From an uncultured Litorilinea sp. (GTDB lineage: Bacteria > Chloroflexota > Anaerolineae > Caldilineales > Caldilineaceae), in the NCBI GenBank assembly GCA_937922105.1, contig CAKZVN010000345.1, positions 1-16,478 on the forward strand: a DNA stretch of 16,478 nt. The letters run 5' to 3'. The notes beneath the pieces are model-generated. The model was not told the DNA's origin. It ran no database searches and saw only the letters and a list, made by a program, of their open reading frames with translations. Positions 1 to 8,601 of the stretch are shown here, in pieces. Both the position numbers and the translations under genes were made by a program. Each line of letters opens with the position of its first letter. The first letter of the stretch is position 1.

Positions 1-1
1 G

Positions 2-67
2 AAGCAGCAACAGCAGGTGAAGCAGGAAGTCATGGAGATGGTGGCGGATTTCCCCGTCCCCGCTTAA
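2..67 (+). CDS. C-terminal end of an upstream gene (possibly serine hydroxymethyltransferase)
   Basis: An open frame enters from the left edge and stops at TAA 65-67. The last 21 residues end in EVMEMVADFPVPA. A V..EV..(L/M)...FP(L/V) ending is common at the C-terminus of serine hydroxymethyltransferase (GlyA), so that is the best guess, but 21 residues cannot prove it. A strong hairpin 27 bases downstream supports this being a real gene end. Everything upstream is outside the window. Confidence 0.45.
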   Translation, partial: KQQQQVKQEVMEMVADFPVPA

Positions 68-93
68 ACTGCGGGAAACCATGCATGGGTCGC

Positions 94-125
94 AGGCGCC
101 GGGATACCATCCCGGCGCTTGTTGT
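94..125 (+). terminator. Hairpin terminator of the upstream gene
   Basis: GCGCCGGGAT (96-105) and ATCCCGGCGC (109-118) form a perfect 10-bp stem with a 3-nt loop, extendable by two weaker pairs. It is followed by TTGTTGT, a short U-rich but interrupted tail. It lies just after the stop at 67 and before the MFS gene, as expected for an intrinsic terminator. The imperfect T tract lowers certainty. Confidence 0.6.
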
Positions 126-156
126 AGGGTGGGCAAGCGCCGTGCCACGTTAAGGC

Positions 157-185
157 TTGCAGCCGTCGCCACTTTGCTGCATACT
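157..185 (+). promoter_or_regulatory. Possible sigma70 promoter for the MFS transporter
   Basis: TTGCAG (157-162) and CATACT (180-185) are separated by 17 bases, about 50 bases upstream of the MFS start. The match to consensus is moderate (3/6 and 4/6). It is the best placed candidate between the terminator and the gene, but not compelling. Confidence 0.3.
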
Positions 186-238
186 GCCTGCGGCGTATAC
201 ACGGACCGCCGCCAACCCGCCACGCATAAGGGGAACTC

Positions 239-1597
239 ATGCAGACCGACGCGCCTAGCTCACCGTCCCGCGCCACCACCAACCGGCGCGAGCAGATCGG
301 CTGGTACTTCTACGACTGGGGCAACTCTGCTTTCTCCACCACGGTCGTCACCGTCTTTCTCGGCCCCTACCTCACGGCGGTGACCCAAGCCGCAAGTGAT
401 GCCAACGGGTTCGTCTATCCGCTGGGCATTCCGGTCTTGGCGGATTCCTTTTTCGCCTATATGGTGTCGCTGTCGGTGGTGTTGCAAGTCTTCTTTCTGC
501 CCATCCTGGGCGCGCTGGCGGACTATTCCAACCGCAAAAAGCAGATGTTGGGGGTCACCGCTTACTTGGGTGCAGTGGCGACCATGGGCCTCTACTTCCT
601 TCAGGGCAACAACTACCTGTTGGGCGGCCTGCTCTTTTTGGTGGCGAATGTGAGTTTCGGCGCGTCCATCGTTTTCTACAACGCATTTTTGCCTGAGATC
701 GCCACGCCGGACGAGCGCGACAAGGTGTCGTCCGAAGGGTGGGCGCTGGGCTACTTGGGCGGTGGTTTGCTTTTGGCGGTGAACCTGGTGTTTGTGCAAT
801 TTTTGGCCGAGCCGCTGGGCCTCAGCACGGGACACGCGGTGCGTATCAGCCTAGCCTCCGCGGGGCTGTGGTGGGCAGTCTTCACGTTGGTCCCGCTCTT
901 CACCCTCCAGCGACGCCAAGCCTACAAATCATTGCCGCCGGGCGAACGCATCACTACCATCGGCTTCAAGCAACTGCGCCACACGCTCAGCCAACTGCCC
1001 AAGTACCCGCAGACGCTGCTCTTTTTGGCCGCCTATCTGCTCTACAACGACGGCATCCAGACGGTGATTGCGCTCTCGGCCCAGTTCGGCGCGGTGGAGT
1101 TGGGGATGCAGACCGCCTCGCTGATCCAACTGATCCTGATGGTGCAGTTCATTGCGTTTGTGGGCGCGTTGGGCTTCGGCAGGCTGGCGGAGCGCCTGGG
1201 CGCCAAGCGGGCCATTCTCTTGAGCCTGGTGATTTGGCTGGGGGTGACGGTCTATACCTATGCGTTCTTGGAGACGGAAGCGCAGTTTTTCGTCTTGGGC
1301 GGGGTGATTGCCCTGGTCTTGGGCGGGAGCCAAGCGCTCAGCCGCTCGGTCTTCTCGCAGATGATTCCCACAGGCCAAGAAGCCGAATACTTCAGCCTCT
1401 ATGAAGTGAGCGAGCGCGGCACCAGCTGGCTCGGCCCGCTGATTTTTGGCCTGACGCTCCAGTTCACCGGCTCCTACCGGCTGGCGATTCTCTCCATCGC
1501 CATCTTCTTTGCCGCGGGGTTAATCCTCCTGACGCGCGTGGACATTCGCCGCGCCATCATCGAGGCTGGGCATACGCCGCCCACCGGTCCGGTGTAG
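239..1597 (+). CDS. MFS transporter, UMF1 / Atg22-like family
   Basis: A 452-residue polytopic membrane protein of about 12 predicted helices, the usual length for this family. Family hallmarks are YDWGNSAF (25-32) at the start of helix 1, the MFS loop motif GALADYSNRKK (91-101), and the conserved stretch from NAFLPEIATPDERDKVSSEG to GWALGYLGGG (148-176). Bacterial UMF1 proteins resemble the vacuolar amino-acid effluxer Atg22. The substrate of bacterial members is generally unknown, and export of amino acids or another small solute is only a guess. The ATG at 239 is preceded by AAGGGG (228-233) with 5-nt spacing, which fixes the start. The gene ends 7 bases from the stop of the convergent pyruvate kinase gene, so the two transcripts must overlap or terminate inside one another. 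No operon partner is visible. Confidence 0.9.
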   Translation: MQTDAPSSPSRATTNRREQIGWYFYDWGNSAFSTTVVTVFLGPYLTAVTQAASDANGFVYPLGIPVLADSFFAYMVSLSVVLQVFFLPILGALADYSNRKKQMLGVTAYLGAVATMGLYFLQGNNYLLGGLLFLVANVSFGASIVFYNAFLPEIATPDERDKVSSEGWALGYLGGGLLLAVNLVFVQFLAEPLGLSTGHAVRISLASAGLWWAVFTLVPLFTLQRRQAYKSLPPGERITTIGFKQLRHTLSQLPKYPQTLLFLAAYLLYNDGIQTVIALSAQFGAVELGMQTASLIQLILMVQFIAFVGALGFGRLAERLGAKRAILLSLVIWLGVTVYTYAFLETEAQFFVLGGVIALVLGGSQALSRSVFSQMIPTGQEAEYFSLYEVSERGTSWLGPLIFGLTLQFTGSYRLAILSIAIFFAAGLILLTRVDIRRAIIEAGHTPPTGPV

Positions 1598-1604
1598 CCG
1601 GGGC

Positions 1605-3362
<1,758 letters not shown>

Positions 3363-3488
3363 AGGTTCCTTCCCTTTACGTCGGTGCAGGGCCTGGCCCC
3401 GGTAGGCACTCGTTTGCCCCATGGGCACAGACAGAATGCCCGGCCCTGCTCCACCAAGCAGAATTGACCCGGTTCTGCCCAATCGGGC

Positions 3489-3497
3489 AGTATACCA
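3489..3497 (-). promoter_or_regulatory. Extended -10 promoter for pyruvate kinase
   Basis: On the minus strand the sequence reads TGGTATACT, an exact TGn extended -10 element with a 5/6 match to TATAAT. Transcription would start near 3482, giving a leader of about 120 nt before the pyk ATG. No good -35 is visible, which is common for extended -10 promoters. Inference from motif and position only. Confidence 0.5.
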
Positions 3498-3564
3498 TAT
3501 GCCTGTTGGAGAACACAGATAAAACCCTTTGGCGTGTCATTGCGGCACTGGGCGCCAATGCAGC

Positions 3565-3602
3565 GGGGCGTCTCGCATTTAGGACCGGCTGCAAGACGCC
3601 CC
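3565..3602 (-). terminator. Stable stem-loop after the ParB-like gene
   Basis: GGGGCGTCT (3565-3573) and AGACGCCCC (3594-3602) are perfect inverted arms. In the minus-strand RNA the pairing extends to 13 bp with one G-U pair, leaving a 12-nt loop. It lies 31 bases downstream of the ParB-like stop and upstream of the pyk promoter, a typical transcript-end position. No U tract follows, so it may instead be an mRNA 3'-end stabiliser or part of a factor-dependent terminator. Confidence 0.45.
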
Positions 3603-3633
3603 GCATCTTGACTCCTTATACTGCCCCCGCCGC

Positions 3634-4971
3634 CTACATCTCCACCGGCGGGCGCAACCCCGTGCGCGTGAGCCAGGACGGCGCACGCAGGAAGGGGCCG
3701 CGACTCCGTTTGGGCGTGCGCCGCGCGGTGCCAACGGCACCGCGCCTACCTGCCGCGGTGATGGCGCGACGCGCAGGGCGCGCCGTTTCTGTGGGCGCCG
3801 GTGCTGCTTCCGAGGTGTGGGCAGGCGCATCATCCGCTGTCGTCGTGCCGGATTCCGCGCTTGCCTCGCTTTGCGCCGCCAGCTTTTCCAACTCCACTTC
3901 GGCGAGGGTTCGTTCGCCCGCCTCGTAGCGTTCACGCGCCTCGCGGAACTCTTCTTCGCTCATGCCCAGCGGTTTATCGTCGCCCAAAACCCGCTGTAGC
4001 CCTTGCCAGAGTCCCTTCACGGTGCGTTGGAGCAGGTTGTCGCCATATTGCTGGGCAAAGGTGGCGACGGCGGTCTCCGGCTTGAGCGGCGCCAGTTCAT
4101 AGGCCGCAGCCAAGCGTTCGCGGTGTAGCGCCACCCACAGATAGAGGTCGGCTTCGGTGCGGTTGGGGAATGATTCCAACAGCCCATAGTCGCGGATCGC
4201 CTGGACTACCGGGGTGTAGACCGTGTCGTACCAGCTGGCGACCGCCTCTTCCCAACTCAATTCGCGATTCTCGCCTGCCCGCGCCAAGTCCTTGTTGCGC
4301 AAGTAATGGTGGACGGTGATGTGGTCCAACAACATGGGGTAGCGGCCCGGCTCGGTGAGTTCGATGCCGTGGTTGGGGCGAATCCGGTCAATCTGAGTCG
4401 CATCCAGAAATTCCTTGCGCTCGATCTTGATGATCCAGCGGTCGCGCTCGAAGTCGTCCAACGTCAACGGGATATCGGTCTCTAGCTCGGTGACGTAGGC
4501 TTCGATGTGGGTGCTGCCATTGGCGCGTGCTACGCTGACGCGGTGATTGCCGTCGCGCACGAAATAGACTTCGCCGATCTTGATGAGGTCCACCGGCGGG
4601 AAGCCTTCCATGGAATGCATCGCAGCATCCAGCCGCGCCCAGCGTTCTTGGTTGACGCCGGGCCGCGGCAAGTAAGTGCGGGTGAAGTCGCGATAGCGCC
4701 CGACACTGCCCACGATATTCATCAACGGGACCATCTGGGTCCCCTTTTCGATCTGTTGGCGCGCGCGCAGCCGTCCGGCGACCTCATCGAAGCTGACCAA
4801 GTCCTTTTCGGCCCCGGTGATCATCCCCAGCAGGTCAGCCATCTGGGCGCGCGTGACGCTGCGCCGGAAGCGCTCGCGCGCTTCGGCGGCTTGAAACGAC
4901 GAATTCATACCAAAGTCCCTCTCCGCGGACGGGTCGGACCGAAGTTCATCAAAGATTTGGAAAAGACTCAT
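3634..4971 (-). CDS. ParB-like (DGNHR motif) domain protein of unknown role
   Basis: A 445-residue soluble protein. Residues about 84-165 form a ParB/sulfiredoxin-type domain: NIVGSVGR (85-92), a stretch ending in PPVDLIKIGEVYFV, then the signature DGNHR (140-144) followed by VSVARANG. In ParB-like proteins the GNHR/GERR box binds a nucleotide, but here there is no recognisable ParB HTH. The middle part is acidic and helical, and the last 75 residues are an Ala/Pro/Arg-rich, low-complexity, basic tail that looks disordered and could contact nucleic acid. Start chosen at ATG 4971, with GGAGGAGG 6 bases upstream; an earlier in-frame ATG (5037) lacks such a site. It stands alone between intergenic gaps of 271 and 454 bases. 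The name says nothing about chromosome partitioning: no ParA is nearby. Fold call is good; function is unknown. Confidence 0.75.
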   Translation of the reverse strand: MSLFQIFDELRSDPSAERDFGMNSSFQAAEARERFRRSVTRAQMADLLGMITGAEKDLVSFDEVAGRLRARQQIEKGTQMVPLMNIVGSVGRYRDFTRTYLPRPGVNQERWARLDAAMHSMEGFPPVDLIKIGEVYFVRDGNHRVSVARANGSTHIEAYVTELETDIPLTLDDFERDRWIIKIERKEFLDATQIDRIRPNHGIELTEPGRYPMLLDHITVHHYLRNKDLARAGENRELSWEEAVASWYDTVYTPVVQAIRDYGLLESFPNRTEADLYLWVALHRERLAAAYELAPLKPETAVATFAQQYGDNLLQRTVKGLWQGLQRVLGDDKPLGMSEEEFREARERYEAGERTLAEVELEKLAAQSEASAESGTTTADDAPAHTSEAAPAPTETARPARRAITAAGRRGAVGTARRTPKRSRGPFLRAPSWLTRTGLRPPVEM

Positions 4972-5425
4972 ACGGCCTCCTCCGTTGGGGGCGAACCGGC
5001 GCCCCAGGCTGGTCTCGGTAGCCGGCGGGTGTGGCATCCCGCGCTACCGGCAATCCGTTTCCGTTCCGCATCATCGTGCAAAATTGCACAAGATTCCGCA
5101 AGCCTCCATGCGGTTGGAGCGCGAGCATTGCGATCCCGATGATGCCCCGCGCGCCCCTACCCGGCAGAGGACGTTCCTGCGCTTGCGGCAGTTCCATTTA
5201 GAGTATACGCCGCGACAGGGCGCCGGATGCTGACAATTCGCTAACGCTCAGCCTGCGCCGCCGCCGTTCCACTCTCGCGCCGGCGGATTAACAGCGCGTC
5301 AACAGCAACGCGACCGGCGCGCGCCGGTTACACCAATGTATCATGGTTGTGAAAAGGCTGTATTCGGACAACTGCGCGCGCGATCACGGTTGTGCGCTGT
5401 GCAGAGTTGACGAAAGCGGTTGTGA
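4972..5425. other. 454-bp intergenic stretch with two palindromes, no supported gene
   Basis: I see no convincing gene: the open frames of about 80 codons here lack ribosome sites and family features. The stretch holds an inverted repeat GTGCAA-AA-TTGCAC (5076-5089), about 105 bases upstream of the ParB-like start, and a 16-bp perfect GC palindrome ACCGGCGCGCGCCGGT (5313-5328) beyond the stop of the gyrase-like gene. A minus-strand TATACT (5207-5202) could be a -10 element for the ParB-like gene, but has no -35 at proper spacing. Confidence 0.5.
5076..5089. promoter_or_regulatory. Operator-like inverted repeat upstream of the ParB-like gene
   Basis: GTGCAA and TTGCAC are perfect 6-bp arms around AA. 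The 14-bp symmetric, AT-centred site in GC-rich DNA resembles a dimeric-regulator operator. It lies in the presumed leader or promoter region of the minus-strand ParB-like gene. No regulator is identified. Confidence 0.3.
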
Positions 5426-6472
5426 TTAGCCTGCGCCGGGGCTGACGGCAAGGGCGACACACTCGTCGGCGCGCAGCGCCATACAATTGACGCCCTGGAC
5501 AACGCCCTCTTTGGGCGGCACCTCGGCTGCGGCAAAGCGAATGATCTTGCCCAGCCGGGAGATGATGAAGAGGTCGTCCTGCGCGCGCACAGCCGCTGCG
5601 CCGATGAGGCGGTCGGCCTTCATGGCGACTTTGCCGCCGGCGCCGGGTGCTTTGTTGGCGGCAAAGCCGCTGAAAAGGCGGATGGTTCCCTTGCCGTCGT
5701 CGCTTGCCAGGAAGACGCCGCCGTCAACGTCGGTCGCGGCAAGACCCACCACCACATCGCCGGGGTCCACGCGCATGCCCAGACAGCCGCGCACCGGCAC
5801 CAGGCGCTCGGCAAAGCGGATGGCTTGACCGGTCGCCGTCATGAGGAAGAGATCGTCACCGCCACTGGTCCAGCAGGCAGCGGCGGGCGGGCCGCCCTCG
5901 GCGACGTTGAGCACTACTGTGCCCGGTTGTAGACTCTTGCCCAAGTATTGGCTACCGATGCGCCGCACTTGGCCGCGGCGGGTTGCCACCGCCAGATACG
6001 CGCCGGGCTGGCCCGGCAAGGGGTCTGCCACCACCAGCGCGATACGCTCATCCGGTCGTGGGGTCAGGCGCTCCCACAGACTTTTGCCGCGTCCGTGTAC
6101 CGGTGTCTCGATCACATCGGTGACCGCCAAGCGAAAGGCACGGCCCTGGTCGGTGATCACGGTGAGACCGGCGTCTTGCTCCGCCAAGAGCAGAAAGGCG
6201 GGCGGGTCGTTTTCCGGCGCGTCCATGCCGAAGACGCCCATGCCCCCGCGACGTTGGCGCGAATAGAAGTGGCGCGGGGTGCGTTTGGCCAAGCCGCCCG
6301 CGCTGACCGTGATGACATTGACGGTGGTGGGCGGCTCGGACGGTTCCGGCGCGGCGGCGCGCTCTTCCTCCTCACGCGTCGCGGTGCGGGTCAAGGCTTC
6401 CAGGGCTTCGATATAGGCGACCACGTCTGCGGGCAGCGCATCCAGGTCAGGGCGTGGCGGCAGGTGATGCAT
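5426..6472 (-). CDS. Stand-alone DNA gyrase A C-terminal beta-pinwheel protein
   Basis: A 348-residue protein made almost entirely of GyrA-C-like blades, with no breakage-reunion domain and no catalytic tyrosine region. After a charged N-terminal helix (about 12-45), the first blade (VNVITVSAGGLAKRTP) leads into QRRGGMG at 73-79, a clear GyrA box (consensus QRRGGKG) with Lys replaced by Met. Further blade strands include AGLTVITDQGRAFRLAV, YLAVATRRGQVRRI, DLFLMTATGQAIRF and DLFIISRLGKIIRF, so about six blades fit. In gyrase this domain wraps DNA and gives supercoiling directionality; a free copy may bind or wrap DNA or assist a topoisomerase, which is inference. The ATG at 6472 has only a weak ribosome site. 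It lies 85 bases downstream of the transglycosylase gene on the same strand and may be co-transcribed. An upstream in-frame ATG (6604) would overlap that gene and add an unrelated basic stretch. Confidence 0.85.
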   Translation of the reverse strand: MHHLPPRPDLDALPADVVAYIEALEALTRTATREEEERAAAPEPSEPPTTVNVITVSAGGLAKRTPRHFYSRQRRGGMGVFGMDAPENDPPAFLLLAEQDAGLTVITDQGRAFRLAVTDVIETPVHGRGKSLWERLTPRPDERIALVVADPLPGQPGAYLAVATRRGQVRRIGSQYLGKSLQPGTVVLNVAEGGPPAAACWTSGGDDLFLMTATGQAIRFAERLVPVRGCLGMRVDPGDVVVGLAATDVDGGVFLASDDGKGTIRLFSGFAANKAPGAGGKVAMKADRLIGAAAVRAQDDLFIISRLGKIIRFAAAEVPPKEGVVQGVNCMALRADECVALAVSPGAG

Positions 6473-6557
6473 ACGGGCGTCTCGTCGCTCTAGGGTATGG
6501 TGAACGCGTGGTTGGTGTAACCGACGATGGGGTGATTGCGGTGCGTGCGTGCGGCGC

Positions 6558-8327
6558 TCAATTGCCGGGGATGCTGCGCGCGGTGCGCAGCACGTCTTCG
6601 GCATAGAGGCGACGTTCGGCGGGCAATGTCGCCAAGGTGCCCCCGTCGCTCAGATGATTCAACACCGGCTCCGGTCCCCAATTATAGGCGATCAACATCC
6701 ATTCTACCTGCGGATGACCGCGCTCGCTCAACAAGGCACGCAGATAATCTAAATAGCGCGCAGCCACCAGCACATTGGCGTAGCTGTCGAAGGGGTCGCT
6801 CGCCCCGATTGCGGGCGCGAATTCGCGCCACGTGGTGGGGCGAATCTGCATCAGCCCCATGTCGCCGGCACTGCTCAGCGCCAGCGAGTCCAAGCCGCTT
6901 TCCACATACGCCACCGCAGCCAGCAAGCGCCAATCTAGATCGTAGCGCAAGCCGATCTCCTGGAACATCTGCGCGTAGGTCATGCCCTCGGCGGCTGTGG
7001 TGCGCGGTGGGCCGCTTGCGGGCGGGGGGACGATCACCGGCTGCAACGGCGTTTGGCCCGGCGGGGTGGGTTGGCCCGGCGCGGTGATCTGCTCGGCACG
7101 TACCAGTGGCACAACCGGCGCGGCCTCCTGGGGTAGGGGCGCAACCTGGGCCTGTGGCGGCGCGCCCGGCGCCGGCTGGTCCAGTTGGATCACAAACGCA
7201 ATTGCTGGCGGAGGGGGCGTCGCTGCAGGCGCGGACACAACCGGCGTTGCGGGGGACAAAGTGCCGCGCAACGCCAACAGAAGAGCCAACCCCGATAAGC
7301 CCAACGCAAAGAAGGCAAAGAGACCGCCCACGGCGGCAAACAGAAAATGCCACGGCCCCAGCAGCGGCTGTTGCAAGACGCGGCCTTCCACCACACGCCG
7401 TGCAGCCGGGTCCCTGTCGGCGCGCACCACCAGTCGGAATGGATATACCGCCGGTGCCAGCCCCGCCAAGACGCGCCGGCGCGGGGTCACGGTGACGGCA
7501 ACACGCTCTGTCGCGCCTGGTGCCAACGGGAGCCGCGCCGGCGCGATGGCTGTCTCCCACTCATCCTCAGGCGGCTGTGCCGCTGCAAACTCGAAGTCCA
7601 GGTCGCGGTTGCGGGCGATGCCCACGACCGCCAGGGTGAGCGGGCGGTTGCCCAAGTTGCTCACCGGCAGCTGGAGCCGCCCGCTGCGACGAAACCAACC
7701 GGTGGTGACTTGGCTAGGTTGGAGCGTGCCCACCCCAAACGCATCCACGGGAGCCACGGTGACGACCCCGCCCACGCGTGCGCAATGTTTGGGGTAGCGT
7801 TCGGCCTGGGCGACCAGGGCGAAGGGATGGTCGCCCGCCGGGGGGAGGGGGCGTTGCGGCAAGCTCACGCGCAAGACCAGCGTTGCCCGCTCGCCCGGTT
7901 GCAACAAAATCCGCACGGGCCAGCCGCTCTCTTCCCCCAGCGCCAACCACGCCTCCGGGACCCACCCCTCCACACTCAACACAAAGGCGGAGGCCCACGG
8001 GCCGTTGTTGAGCAAGTCCACGGTCAACACGACGCTCTCGCCTGCCCCGGGCGCAACACGGCGCGGGGTAAGGCCGAGCACGATGACATCGTCGCTGCGG
8101 TCGGTGATGGGCGGGTACGGCGTTGACGCCGGATCGCCTGCTACGCCGGCGTCGTGTTGAGGGGCAGGGGCCGGATCGCCTGCTGCACCGGCGGTCGCCT
8201 CGCCCTCGATCTCCAACACGCGCCAGTTGCGCAGCGGCAAAGGGATAGCAGCGTCGTCCGCTTCGCCGGGAGAATCCCCGATGGGGCGTGCGCGTGAATC
8301 GGCGGGGTCGTGCAGGTCGTGGGCCAT
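6558..8327 (-). CDS. Single-span membrane protein with C-terminal lytic transglycosylase (SLT) domain
   Basis: A 589-residue protein. Residues 1-80 are a polar, Pro/Ala-rich stretch; about 80-315 look like two Ig-like beta domains of the CARDB/NEW3 sort (GLTPRRVAPGAGESVVLTVD, later LPLAPGATERVAVTV). One long hydrophobic helix spans about 327-353. A Pro-rich linker (354-445) leads to a goose-lysozyme-like SLT domain (448-589) with catalytic Glu476 in YVESG, GDMGLMQI (488-495) and AYNWG (547-551), the family-1 transglycosylase motifs. Such enzymes cleave the MurNAc-GlcNAc bond of peptidoglycan with 1,6-anhydro product formation. There is no N-terminal signal peptide, so the helix probably places the SLT domain outside and the beta domains inside, an unusual layout. 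A strong promoter sits so near the ATG that the mRNA may be leaderless, in line with the absence of a ribosome site. Confidence 0.88.
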   Translation of the reverse strand: MAHDLHDPADSRARPIGDSPGEADDAAIPLPLRNWRVLEIEGEATAGAAGDPAPAPQHDAGVAGDPASTPYPPITDRSDDVIVLGLTPRRVAPGAGESVVLTVDLLNNGPWASAFVLSVEGWVPEAWLALGEESGWPVRILLQPGERATLVLRVSLPQRPLPPAGDHPFALVAQAERYPKHCARVGGVVTVAPVDAFGVGTLQPSQVTTGWFRRSGRLQLPVSNLGNRPLTLAVVGIARNRDLDFEFAAAQPPEDEWETAIAPARLPLAPGATERVAVTVTPRRRVLAGLAPAVYPFRLVVRADRDPAARRVVEGRVLQQPLLGPWHFLFAAVGGLFAFFALGLSGLALLLALRGTLSPATPVVSAPAATPPPPAIAFVIQLDQPAPGAPPQAQVAPLPQEAAPVVPLVRAEQITAPGQPTPPGQTPLQPVIVPPPASGPPRTTAAEGMTYAQMFQEIGLRYDLDWRLLAAVAYVESGLDSLALSSAGDMGLMQIRPTTWREFAPAIGASDPFDSYANVLVAARYLDYLRALLSERGHPQVEWMLIAYNWGPEPVLNHLSDGGTLATLPAERRLYAEDVLRTARSIPGN

Positions 8328-8334
8328 AGCCGGT

Positions 8335-8364
8335 AGTGTATGGAAAAGCGGTAGGCGCTGTCAA
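8335..8364 (-). promoter_or_regulatory. Strong sigma70-like promoter of the transglycosylase gene
   Basis: On the minus strand, TTGACA (8364-8359, perfect) and TACACT (8340-8335) are separated by 18 bases. The expected start point is about 8328, one base before the ATG at 8327. This predicts a leaderless or nearly leaderless transcript. Confidence 0.7.
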
Positions 8365-8409
8365 GTCGCGGTGGAACGCCGGGGCGGCCCACGAGTTTGG
8401 TGAAGTGGA

Positions 8410-8482
8410 ACCCCATCCCGGCCCTCCCCAAACGGGGGCGCGCGTTCCTCCCCCAACCTGGGGGAGGCTAGGAGGGGGGTGT
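8410..8482. repeat. REP-like GC-rich palindromic element
   Basis: The core is a perfect 9-bp hairpin: CCTCCCCCA (8447-8455), loop ACC, TGGGGGAGG (8459-8467). Outside it, a C-rich left flank (from about 8410, ACCCCATCCC...CCCTCCCC) is an imperfect inverted match to the G-rich right flank (GGCTAGGAGGGGGGT, up to about 8482), so the whole is a longer, decayed palindrome. C-rich/G-rich elements of this style occur as dispersed intergenic repeats in many genomes; only one copy is visible here, so the repeat nature is inferred. Confidence 0.5.
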
Positions 8483-8536
8483 TGCGCCGTCCAAGAATTT
8501 GGGACGCACCCTGGAACGCCGAAACGCCGGGTCAGG

Positions 8537-8542
8537 TATAAT
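8537..8542 (+). promoter_or_regulatory. -10 element for the polyferredoxin gene
   Basis: A perfect TATAAT at 8537-8542 lies 59 bases before the GTG start. Transcription would begin near 8549. No good -35 is found at 16-18 bases upstream, so the promoter may rely on an activator. Confidence 0.45.
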
Positions 8543-8601
8543 GATAAAGAAGGCCCGGCCCAATGGAAGCAGCCGTGCCCGGAGATGGAGAGGAGCGATC
8601 T

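Noticed and set aside
3363..3482. 40-residue N-terminal extension of pyruvate kinase
   Set aside because: The extension has no family match, the ATG at 3362 has a good ribosome site, and the likely pyk promoter (start near 3482) leaves no room for translation from the upstream ATG.
3634..4971. Chromosome-partitioning ParB with parS sites
   Set aside because: No ParA, no HTH domain and no parS-like GTTTCACGTGAAAC-type site in the window.
4972..5037. 22-residue extension of the ParB-like protein
   Set aside because: No ribosome site at ATG 5037, while GGAGGAGG precedes the ATG at 4971.
4949..5233. Two small open frames (about 82 codons, both strands) in the 454-bp gap
   Set aside because: No ribosome sites, no domain pattern, partial overlap with the ParB-like gene, and composition like random GC-rich DNA.
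5202..5236. Minus-strand promoter TTGTCA ... TATACT before the ParB-like gene
   Set aside because: The spacer is 23 bases, too long for a normal sigma70 promoter; only the -10-like element was mentioned.
6473..6604. 44-residue extension of the gyrase-like protein
   Set aside because: It would overlap the transglycosylase end and reads as a basic, His/Arg-rich shadow sequence unlike GyrA.
7347..8126. Plus-strand open frames opposite the transglycosylase gene
   Set aside because: Antisense shadows: no start signals and low-complexity Arg/Pro/Ala sequences.
8129..8200. Short direct repeat (CCGGATCGCCTGCT twice) in the transglycosylase N-terminal part
   Set aside because: It encodes a two-copy AGDPA-type low-complexity stretch in a disordered region; ordinary slippage rather than a functional repeat array.
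8563..8601. ATG 8563 as start of the polyferredoxin
   Set aside because: Possible, but GTG 8602 has a far better ribosome site (GGAGAGGAG) at ideal spacing; the extra 13 residues show no conserved feature.
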